From the NCBI RefSeq assembly GCF_000411975.1, contig NZ_ASXG01000023.1, positions 1 to 54,583 of the forward strand: DNA of 54,583 nucleotides, written 5' to 3'. The position numbers and the translations under genes are program-made. How positions within the stretch are numbered: position 1 is the stretch's first letter; each line of letters begins with the position of its first letter. The notes beneath the pieces were generated by a model, which saw nothing but the letters and a program-made list of their open reading frames with translations, was not told the DNA's origin and did not search any database. Origin of the DNA: Amycolatopsis orientalis DSM 43388 (GTDB lineage: Bacteria > Actinomycetota > Actinomycetes > Mycobacteriales > Pseudonocardiaceae). This document shows positions 48,534 through 54,583 of the stretch, in pieces.

Positions 48534-48564
48534 CGGGAGTGGCGGGTGCCTACCGCCACTCCCG
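48534..48564 (+). terminator. Hairpin terminator
   Basis: A 12-bp perfect stem, CGGGAGTGGCGG / CCGCCACTCCCG, with a 7-nt loop starts 7 nt after the binding-protein stop. Confidence 0.75.
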
Positions 48565-48625
48565 GGGTTTCCGCGGGTATGCGAAGGTGGCTGCGGCGGA
48601 AACCGACTAGAGCAGGGGAAACGAC

Positions 48626-49060
48626 ATGGGCAAGGTCACGGCCACCGCGGAGCGCACGATCGACGCGCCGGTGGAACGGGTGCGTGAGCTGGTCGCGGAC
48701 TACGCCGAGACGCGGCCGAAGCTGCTCACCGAGCACTACCGCGACTACCAGGTCAGCGAGGGCGGCGTCGGCGCCGGCACGAAGGCCAGCTGGAAGCTGC
48801 AGGCCACGTCCAAGCGCGTGCGCGACGTCGCGGCCACGGTGACCGAGCCGTCGCCGGGCACCTTCGTCGAGACCGACGCGAACTCCAGCATGGTCACCAC
48901 CTGGACCGTCACCGCCTCCGGGGAGCGTTCGCTGGTCCGCATCCAGACCAGCTGGGACGGCGCGGGCGGCATCGGCGGCTTCTTCGAGAAGACCTTCGCG
49001 CCGGCCGGGCTGAAGAAGATCTACGACGGCGTGCTCGGCAAGCTCGCGGAGATCGTGTAG
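48626..49060 (+). CDS. SRPBCC family protein
   Basis: This 144-aa protein starts at ATG 48626 after GGGGAAA. It has the START/Bet v1-like pattern: VTATAERTIDAPVERVRELV at the start, a central beta region (GTKASWKLQATSKRVRDVAA), and a C-terminal long helix (FFEKTFAPAGLKKIYDGVLG). Members bind hydrophobic ligands or act in polyketide cyclisation. The role here is unknown. It appears to be monocistronic. Confidence 0.82.
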   Translation: MGKVTATAERTIDAPVERVRELVADYAETRPKLLTEHYRDYQVSEGGVGAGTKASWKLQATSKRVRDVAATVTEPSPGTFVETDANSSMVTTWTVTASGERSLVRIQTSWDGAGGIGGFFEKTFAPAGLKKIYDGVLGKLAEIV

Positions 49061-49091
49061 CGCTGGCCACAGCCCCGGGGACAATCGGAAT

Positions 49092-49133
49092 GCGCGCCCC
49101 GGTTTCTCCGTTGGCCGGGTAGACGGGGCGCGC
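49092..49133. terminator. Possible hairpin terminator
   Basis: GCGCGCCCCG (49092-49101) pairs with CGGGGCGCGC (49124-49133) around a 22-nt loop between the SRPBCC and oxidoreductase genes. Confidence 0.4.
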
Positions 49134-49173
49134 GCCCCGCTTCAATCCAGCTTGAACGAAACGGAGTTCGACG

Positions 49174-50199
49174 GTGAACGCACCCGAAACGCCCGCCAAG
49201 GCGACCGAGATCCGGCTCGCGGCCCGCCCGCACGGCGTCCCGACCATGGACAATTTCGACATCGTCGAGACCGAGGTGCCGAAGCCGGGTCCCGGGCAGA
49301 TCCTGGTGCGCAACCTGGTGATGAGCGTCGACCCGGCGATGCGCGGCCGGATGAACGACGTGAAGTCCTACTCGCCGCCGTTCGTGGTCGGCGAGGCCAT
49401 GCAGGGCGGTGCCGTCGGCGAGGTCATCGAGTCCACTGTGGACGACTTCGCGGTCGGCGACCACGTACTGCACCAGGCGGGCTGGCGCACGCACGCGGTG
49501 CTCGACGCCAAGCGAGCGGTCAAAGTGGACGATTCCGTCGCGCCGCTTTCGACCTACCTCGGAGTGCTCGGCATGCCGGGCCTGACCGCGTACGCCGGCC
49601 TGCTGGTGAGCGCGGAATTCAAGCCCGGCGACACGGTGTTCGTCTCCGGCGCGGCCGGTGCGGTCGGCTCGCTCGTGGGGCAGCTGGCGCGACTCAAGGG
49701 CGCCAAGCGCGTGATCGGCAGCGCGGGTTCGGCGGAGAAGGTCCGCCACCTCACCGAAGACCTCGGCTTCGACGCCGCCTTCAACTACAAGGACGGACCG
49801 GTCGCCGAGCAGCTCGCCGCGGCCGCGCCGGAAGGCATCGACGTCTACTTCGACAACGTCGGCGGCGAACACCTGGAAGCCGCGATCGCGTCGATGAACC
49901 TGCACGGCCGGATCGCCATCTGCGGCATGATCTCGCAGTACAACGCCACCGAGCCGACCCCGGCGCCGCGCAACCTGGTGCAGCTCATCGCGAAGCGGAT
50001 CACCATGCGCGGCCTGCTCGTGCTGGACCACTGGCACCTGATGCAGGAGTTCGTCGCCGAGGTAGCGCCGCTCGTCGCCTCCGGCGAAATCAAGTACTCG
50101 GAGACCTTTGTGGACGGTATCCGCAACGCGCCGGACGCCTTCCTCGGCCTGCTCAGCGGGGCCAACACCGGAAAGATGCTGGTGCGCCTCAGCTCCTGA
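49174..50199 (+). CDS. NADP-dependent oxidoreductase, MDR (CurA/prostaglandin reductase-like)
   Basis: This 341-aa protein starts at GTG 49174 after CGGAG. It belongs to the zinc-free medium-chain reductases: LVMSVDPAMRGRMNDVKSYS near the N-terminus, the catalytic-domain HQAGWRTHAVL, the nucleotide-binding VFVSGAAGAVGSLVGQLARL and the later VYFDNVGGEHLEAAI and GRIAICGMISQYN. The family reduces alkenal or enone double bonds using NADPH. No cysteine-rich zinc site is present. It ends convergently with the haloacid dehalogenase gene (11-bp overlap). Confidence 0.9.
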   Translation: MNAPETPAKATEIRLAARPHGVPTMDNFDIVETEVPKPGPGQILVRNLVMSVDPAMRGRMNDVKSYSPPFVVGEAMQGGAVGEVIESTVDDFAVGDHVLHQAGWRTHAVLDAKRAVKVDDSVAPLSTYLGVLGMPGLTAYAGLLVSAEFKPGDTVFVSGAAGAVGSLVGQLARLKGAKRVIGSAGSAEKVRHLTEDLGFDAAFNYKDGPVAEQLAAAAPEGIDVYFDNVGGEHLEAAIASMNLHGRIAICGMISQYNATEPTPAPRNLVQLIAKRITMRGLLVLDHWHLMQEFVAEVAPLVASGEIKYSETFVDGIRNAPDAFLGLLSGANTGKMLVRLSS

Positions 50200-50848
50200 C
50201 GATCGCGTCAGCCAGCTTGGGCAGCGTCGCCGCGGTGTAGGTCGCGGCGGGCAGCCCGGGCAGCGGATGGACACCGGGACGCGCGAGCAGCGCGGTCCGG
50301 AGTCCCGCGGCTTGCGCACCGGCGATGTCCCAGCCGTGCGCGGCGACCAGCACCGCCTGACCGGGTTCGACGCCGAAAGCTCGCAGCACCTGCCGGTACG
50401 GCTCCGGTGCGGGCTTGAGCCTGCTGACCTGCTGCGCGGAGAAGATCCGGTCGAATTTCGTTGCCAGGCCAGCGTTTTGCAGCTGTGCTTCGGCGGTCGC
50501 GAGCGGCGAGTTCGTGAGGGCCGCTACCCGGTGCCCGGCCTGGCGCAAGCGGTCCAGGCCGGGGACGACGTCGGCGTGCGCGGGCAGGGACCGCAGGCCG
50601 TCGCCGACCTGCACCAGTTCGACGTCAGTCAACTCGTGCCCGTGCCGCGCGCACACGGCGGCCGCGGCTTCCCCGGCGATCTGCGCGAAATCGCGGTACT
50701 GGCCGGTCGCGGTCACCGTGAGCACGGTGTGGATCGCGAGGGCGAACCATTCCTGGCGCGCTTCCGGGTCGCCGGTGAGCTTGGTGAACAGCGGGTCTAG
50801 CACGGTCAGGTCGAGCAGCGTCTCGTTGACGTCGAACACGCACAGCAT
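50189..50848 (-). CDS. Haloacid dehalogenase, type II
   Basis: This 219-aa protein starts at ATG 50848, with AGGAGG ahead of it; earlier in-frame starts lack a site. HAD motif I is CVFDVNETLLDL (nucleophile D6), motif II TNSP, motif III KPAPEPY, and motif IV AAHGWDIAGAQAAG with the type II W-D pair. This fits L-2-haloacid dehalogenases, which hydrolyse small 2-haloalkanoates. It is alone on its strand. Confidence 0.88.
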   Translation of the reverse strand: MLCVFDVNETLLDLTVLDPLFTKLTGDPEARQEWFALAIHTVLTVTATGQYRDFAQIAGEAAAAVCARHGHELTDVELVQVGDGLRSLPAHADVVPGLDRLRQAGHRVAALTNSPLATAEAQLQNAGLATKFDRIFSAQQVSRLKPAPEPYRQVLRAFGVEPGQAVLVAAHGWDIAGAQAAGLRTALLARPGVHPLPGLPAATYTAATLPKLADAIVRS

Positions 50849-50903
50849 CGCGCCTCCTGGCCGGTGAACCGCTTGCGTACCAGGGTCCTCCGCCGGCCGC
50901 GGG

Positions 50904-51308
50904 CTAGGCAAGCGCGGTGATCAGTTCGGCCAGAACTCCCTGCCAATGGCGGCGCTGCTGCTCCCGTTCGGCGGCGTTGGCGAGCCGTTCCTGGTGGATG
51001 CGCAGCATCGCCTTGTCCGGGCCGCTGGCGCGGACGGCCAGTTGCAGCGTCGTCTCGTGCGTCCAGCCGGCCGGCTGCCAGGTGAGCCGGATCCGGTCCA
51101 GTTCGCGGAAACTGCGCGTCTCGCCGCGGATTCCGTCGGCGGTCTCGTATTCGGTGCCGGGTTCGGGATGGACGGTCACGCCCTCGCCGAGCCAGATCGC
51201 CACCCCTGCCTCGGAGGTGAGGAACTCCCAGACCTCCTCGGCGGAGCGGCCGACCGTCTTCGAGACACCGATCTGCCAGCCGGCGTCCTTGGTCTGCCCG
51301 ACGCTCAT
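50904..51308 (-). CDS. SRPBCC/AHSA1-type protein
   Basis: This 134-aa protein starts at ATG 51308, overlapping the RidA gene by 4 nt, so the two are coupled. The pattern VGRSAEEVWEFLTSEAGVAI, WLGEGVTVHPEPGTEYETAD, RIRLTWQPAGWTHETTLQLA matches AHSA1-like proteins. The ligand is unknown. With RidA it forms a small operon divergent from a WYL-type regulator, which may control it. Confidence 0.83.
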   Translation of the reverse strand: MSVGQTKDAGWQIGVSKTVGRSAEEVWEFLTSEAGVAIWLGEGVTVHPEPGTEYETADGIRGETRSFRELDRIRLTWQPAGWTHETTLQLAVRASGPDKAMLRIHQERLANAAEREQQRRHWQGVLAELITALA

Positions 51309-51697
51309 CGGACCACCGCCGCGATCGCGCTGACCTCGACGAGCGCGCCCGGCACGGCGAGCCCGGCCACGCGCTGGACGGTCACCGGGGGCGTCGCGCC
51401 CGCCAGAGCCGCGGCGGCGGCCGGATAAGCCTGGGCCAGATCGACGTCCGCGACCAGCAGGATGGTCAGCCGCACCACGTCCTGGAAGGTCGCGCCCCCG
51501 GCGGCCAGTGCGGTTTTCAGGTTGGCCATCACCCGCTCGACCTGCGCGGCGACGTCGGATCCGCCGACGAGCTCGCCGTGCGCGTCGACCGCGTTCTGGC
51601 CGCCGACGTAGACCGTCGTCGCGCCCGGCGGGACGACCGCGACGTGGGTGAACGCGGGGGACCGCACGAGTCCTTCGGGACGGAGCAGCTGAGTCAT
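51305..51697 (-). CDS. RidA family protein
   Basis: This 130-aa protein starts at ATG 51697; CATACT just upstream suggests a leaderless mRNA. The RidA (YjgF/UK114) pattern is present: TTVYVGGQNAVDAHGELVGG, DVAAQVERVMANLKTALAAG, GATFQDVVRLTILL and PPVTVQRVAGLAVPGALVEV. Canonical RidA hydrolyses reactive imines. The key Arg of the IRxQ segment is not obvious at the usual place, so this may be an Rid1-7 subfamily member. Confidence 0.88.
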   Translation of the reverse strand: MTQLLRPEGLVRSPAFTHVAVVPPGATTVYVGGQNAVDAHGELVGGSDVAAQVERVMANLKTALAAGGATFQDVVRLTILLVADVDLAQAYPAAAAALAGATPPVTVQRVAGLAVPGALVEVSAIAAVVR

Positions 51698-51708
51698 GAA
51701 GCAAGTAT

Positions 51709-51731
51709 GACCGGATACCCGGTCGGATACT
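51709..51731. promoter_or_regulatory. Operator between ridA and WYL regulator
   Basis: GACCGG-ATAC-CCGGTC (51709-51724) is an inverted repeat, and CGGATAC is repeated directly (51712 and 51724). It overlaps the promoter region of both divergent genes. Confidence 0.5.
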
Positions 51732-51759
51732 GTCCTAGTTTTGCGCGAGAATCGGGACC

Positions 51760-52704
51760 ATGACCACGACGAGCCGCCGCCTGGAGACGTTGGCCCTGCT
51801 CCAAGCGCGCCCCGGCATCTCCGCCACCGACCTCGCGGCCCGGCTCGGCGTCACCGAGCGCACCACCCGGCGCGACATCGCTCAGCTGCGCGAACTCGGC
51901 TACCGCATCGACGGCGAACCGGGCCGGGTCGGCGGCTACCGGCTCGCGCACGGCACCGCGATGCCGCCGCTGTTGCTGGACGCCGACGAGGTTGCCGCGG
52001 TCTCGCTCGGCCTGCGGACGGCGGTGGCGGTCGACGGGCTGGAAACCGCCACGGTGACCGCGCTGGCCAAGCTGACTCAGGTGGTGCCGGCGCGCTGGCA
52101 GCGGCGACTCGCCGCGCTCGCGAACGTGGAAGCGTTGCCCGGCAAACCATTCCGGAAAGCGGCACGGGACATTCTGGTGCCGCTCGCGTTGGCTTGCCGG
52201 GCTGGCGAAGCCGTCCGGATCCGGCATCGAGCGTTGGACGCTCCGGTGGCGAAACCCGTTGAGGTGCAGCCTTATCGGCTCCTCGCGAGGCAGCGGCAGT
52301 GGTACCTCGTCGCGTGCCCGCGCGGGGCAAGTGAATGGAAAACCTTTGCGGTGGACCGGATCGAGGCGGTGCAGCCGCTGGGAAGTACGCTCCCCGCGCC
52401 GGAACCACCGTCCACTGTGGCCGATCTGCGCACCGACGCGAGGTGGCGGTATCGCGTGCGGGTCCAGGTGCACACTGCCGCTGAGTTGGTCCGGGAACTC
52501 GTTGATCCGAGCGTGGCCACCGTGGTCGCAGACGGCGACGAATGCGAACTCCGCTTCGGCACCGACGATCTCGACTGGGCCGCCCGCTGGCTGGCTTACC
52601 TGGACGTGGATTTCGACGTCCTCGAACCGTCCGCGCTCACCGATCGCCTGCACGCCTTCGGTTCCTGGCTCGCCGCCCGCTACGTCACCACTCCGCCGGG
52701 CTGA
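51760..52704 (+). CDS. HTH-WYL transcriptional regulator (YafY-like)
   Basis: This 314-aa protein starts at ATG 51760; GAGAAT 7 nt upstream fits a leaderless start. The N-terminal winged helix is MTTTSRRLETLALLQARPGI, then TDLAARLGVTERTTRRDIAQ. The WYL domain contains RQRQWYLVACPRGASEWKTF. A C-terminal WCX-like part follows. Such regulators sense ligands or single-stranded DNA through the WYL pocket. It is divergent from ridA and probably controls that operon. It ends convergently with the TetR gene. Confidence 0.88.
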   Translation: MTTTSRRLETLALLQARPGISATDLAARLGVTERTTRRDIAQLRELGYRIDGEPGRVGGYRLAHGTAMPPLLLDADEVAAVSLGLRTAVAVDGLETATVTALAKLTQVVPARWQRRLAALANVEALPGKPFRKAARDILVPLALACRAGEAVRIRHRALDAPVAKPVEVQPYRLLARQRQWYLVACPRGASEWKTFAVDRIEAVQPLGSTLPAPEPPSTVADLRTDARWRYRVRVQVHTAAELVRELVDPSVATVVADGDECELRFGTDDLDWAARWLAYLDVDFDVLEPSALTDRLHAFGSWLAARYVTTPPG

Positions 52705-53314
52705 TCGCCGGACTCCCCGCGCGATAAGCCTCGATCACGATCCGCGCCGCCCGCCGCGATTTGGCGACGACCTGCTCCGGCGGGTAGCCGAGCCATTGGG
52801 AGACGCCGTTGAGGTAGAAATCGCCGTAACCGTAGGCCTGGGTGTGGAGCTGCTCCATCAGTTCCAAGGCGATGGCCGGATCCGGCGTGATCGCGAGGCA
52901 GCGCAGCAGGGACGCGTCGATCAGTTCGCGGCGGGTCTCGTGCAGTTCGGCGTAGTGCACGTCAGCCAGTTCGGCGGCGAAAAACACGTGCAGGCCGATC
53001 CGGGTGTCGATCAGGAACTTCGTGTGTGCGGCGGTGACGGCGGCCAATGCGGCGCCATCGTCCGTTTCGCTGGCGGCCGCTTCCTCGGCGAGTTCGTGCA
53101 GCTGGCGCGCCGCGACCGTGACGGCTGCGGCCAGCAATGCCGCGCGGTCCGGAAAATGCCGGTACGGCGCGGCAGAGGAGACCTTCGCCCGTCGCGCGGC
53201 TTCGGCGACCGAGAACCCGCTGATCCCGTTTTCCGCGATCAGGTCGAGTGAGACGCGCACGAGTTCGGCGCGCAGATTGCGGTGGTGGTACTGCGCCGCC
53301 ATGTCGTAGGTCAC
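52685..53314 (-). CDS. TetR-family regulator
   Basis: Start GTG 53314 or ATG 53302. The product is about 209 aa. The N-terminal HTH reads [52 protein letters not shown]. The ligand domain resembles the TetR_C_33/WHG type ([20 protein letters not shown]). It is divergent from the alcohol dehydrogenase gene, with a perfect 13-bp inverted repeat between them. Confidence 0.88.
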   Translation of the reverse strand: MTYDMAAQYHHRNLRAELVRVSLDLIAENGISGFSVAEAARRAKVSSAAPYRHFPDRAALLAAAVTVAARQLHELAEEAAASETDDGAALAAVTAAHTKFLIDTRIGLHVFFAAELADVHYAELHETRRELIDASLLRCLAITPDPAIALELMEQLHTQAYGYGDFYLNGVSQWLGYPPEQVVAKSRRAARIVIEAYRAGSPAISPAEW

Positions 53315-53357
53315 ACCCGATCGTGCTCGCGCTCCGGAATAAGCCGACGCCCACGCT

Positions 53358-53387
53358 AGTCGATGTAAGAGGGTTCTTACATCGACT
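53358..53387. promoter_or_regulatory. TetR operator
   Basis: AGTCGATGTAAGA (53358-53370) and TCTTACATCGACT (53375-53387) form a perfect 13-bp inverted repeat with a 4-bp spacer, in the middle of the gap between tetR and the dehydrogenase gene. Confidence 0.82.
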
Positions 53388-53421
53388 TGTCCCGACCGGA
53401 CGGGACACCCAGGAGGGATTC

Positions 53422-54468
53422 ATGACCACGACCACCTCCGCCATCGCCGCGGCGGCGGCGGGCGGACCGCTCGCGCCGACGACGATCGAGCGCCGCGACC
53501 TGCGGCCGGACGACGTGCTGATCGAGATCGCGTACGCCGGCATCTGCCACAGCGACCTGCACCAGGTCAACCAGGACTGGGGCACCGCGATCTTCCCGAT
53601 GGTGCCCGGCCACGAGATCGCCGGCGTGGTCGCCGCGGTCGGTTCGGACGTGACGAAGTACCAGGTCGGCGACCGGGTCGGGGTCGGCTGCATGGTCGAT
53701 TCCTGCGGCGAATGCGAGTACTGCCGCGCCGGGACCGAGCAGTTCTGCGTCAAGGGGAACGTGCAGACCTACAACGGGGTCGGCTTCGACGGCGAGAACA
53801 CCTACGGCGGATACAGCCGCCAGATCGTCGTGAAGGACGCGTTCGTCTGCCGGATTCCGGAAGGCATCGAGCTGGACGTCGCCGCGCCGCTGCTGTGCGC
53901 GGGCATCACCACGTACTCGCCGCTGCGCCGGTGGGGCGCGGGGCCAGGCAAGAAGGTCGCCGTCGTCGGCCTTGGCGGGCTCGGGCACATGGCGGTCAAG
54001 CTGGCCGTCGCGATGGGCGCGGAAGTCACCGTGCTCAGCCAGAGCCTCAAGAAGCAGGAAGACGGCCTTCGGCTTGGCGCGAAGGACTACTACGCGACCA
54101 GCGACGAGTCGACCTTCGAGACGCTCGCCGGCCGGTTCGACGTCATCCTCAACACCGTTTCGGCGAAGCTGCCGGTCGACGCCTACCTCAGCCTGCTGCG
54201 CGTCGGCGGCGCGATGGTGAACGTCGGCGCACCGGGGGAACCGTTGGAGTACAACGTCTTCTCCCTGCTCGGCGGCAACCGCGTGCTGGCCGGTTCGATG
54301 ATCGGCGGCATCGCGGAGACGCAGGAGATGCTGGACTTCTGCGCCGAGCACGGCGTCGGCGCGGAGATCGAGAAGATCAGCGCGGACCAGGTGAACGAGG
54401 CGTACGCGCGGGTCGAGAACAGCGACGTGCGGTACCGCTTCGTGATCGACGCCTCGACGATCGGCTGA
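53422..54468 (+). CDS. Zinc-dependent alcohol dehydrogenase (YahK/cinnamyl type)
   Basis: ATG 53422 follows AGGAGG. The 348-aa protein has the catalytic zinc site ([17 protein letters not shown]) and structural zinc cysteines ([17 protein letters not shown]). The Rossmann motif is [30 protein letters not shown] and [20 protein letters not shown] follow, typical of the YahK/AdhA aldehyde reductases. These are NADPH-dependent enzymes for a wide range of aldehydes. Induction by an aldehyde or quinone through the TetR protein is likely. The stop is followed by an intergenic repeat. Confidence 0.92.
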   Translation: MTTTTSAIAAAAAGGPLAPTTIERRDLRPDDVLIEIAYAGICHSDLHQVNQDWGTAIFPMVPGHEIAGVVAAVGSDVTKYQVGDRVGVGCMVDSCGECEYCRAGTEQFCVKGNVQTYNGVGFDGENTYGGYSRQIVVKDAFVCRIPEGIELDVAAPLLCAGITTYSPLRRWGAGPGKKVAVVGLGGLGHMAVKLAVAMGAEVTVLSQSLKKQEDGLRLGAKDYYATSDESTFETLAGRFDVILNTVSAKLPVDAYLSLLRVGGAMVNVGAPGEPLEYNVFSLLGGNRVLAGSMIGGIAETQEMLDFCAEHGVGAEIEKISADQVNEAYARVENSDVRYRFVIDASTIG

Positions 54469-54506
54469 CGCTCGCGCCCCCAATGCCGCATAGAGGTCCG
54501 TGAAGG

Positions 54507-54535
54507 GCTCCTTGAGGGAATTAGATTCCGGCTTG
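54507..54535. repeat. Intergenic element, second copy
   Basis: GTCCGTGAAGGGCTCCTTGA followed by GGGAATTAGATTCC resembles the element at 29047-29088. Short palindromic elements of this type seem to be scattered between genes of this genome. Confidence 0.4.
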
Positions 54536-54583
54536 TGTGTGGGGACCGGTTGGATGGGCTGGCTGATCACTGGTCGTAGTCTG

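Overview
The window reads as chromosomal DNA from a high-GC actinomycete of the Pseudonocardiaceae, most likely Amycolatopsis or a close relative. This rests on the strongly GC-biased third codon positions, the many ATG/GTG starts a few bases after a -10 box with no Shine-Dalgarno (leaderless genes), the DUF3558/EspG/WXG-type ESX genes, the hbhA-like locus, and palindromic intergenic elements of a kind I associate with Amycolatopsis. The genus is an inference. Positions 1 to about 28.8 kb are the right part of a siphovirus-type prophage; its left end and early genes lie outside the window. From about 28.9 kb onward the DNA is host chromosome. Prophage layout: small early or regulatory genes separated by strong hairpin terminators (111-2678); a packaging module of HNH nuclease, an 80-aa protein, a Mom-like DNA-modification protein and the small and large terminase (2829-6424); a four-gene type VII (ESX) secretion cargo cassette (6542-9606); a reverse-strand membrane protein (9795-10427); portal, MuF-like protein, scaffold, P22-like capsid, connectors, tail terminator and tail tube (10491-16402); a second block of non-phage genes (one small membrane protein and two paralogous secreted Cys-rich proteins, 16605-17678); tail chaperones joined by a -1 frameshift, tape measure, tail tip and lysis genes (18013-26921); and a convergent large serine integrase (26988-28715). 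The most striking point is the ESX cassette (helical protein, DUF3558 lipoprotein, WXG-type substrate with a YxxxD tail, EspG chaperone) inside the late operon. It is followed by a decayed second copy of the terminase C-terminus (about 9690-9856), so the cassette sits between two copies of the same gene end. Several phage genes also seem to start at CTG; the GH25 endolysin and the HNH nuclease have no ATG, GTG or TTG that would include their conserved N-termini. Host layout: an autoregulated HTH/ClpN pair; a yczE-type membrane protein divergent from a MocR regulator; a possible 52-aa gene or structured RNA; an anchored GLL-repeat protein; an aminotransferase divergent from a DUF445 protein; a degenerate roughly 104-bp repeat tract; a cluster of DnaA boxes not next to dnaA; CGNR, VOC, zf-TFIIB and P-loop kinase genes; a PCMT-type methyltransferase divergent from an XRE-hbhA operon; a second degenerate repeat tract of about 31 bp; DUF2516, YbaK and a histidine/aromatic ammonia-lyase homologue that lacks the MIO-forming serine and carries a 14-residue repeat N-terminus; a betaine/choline-type ABC importer lacking its ATPase; and several enzyme and regulator pairs ending with a TetR/alcohol dehydrogenase unit around a perfect 13-bp inverted repeat.
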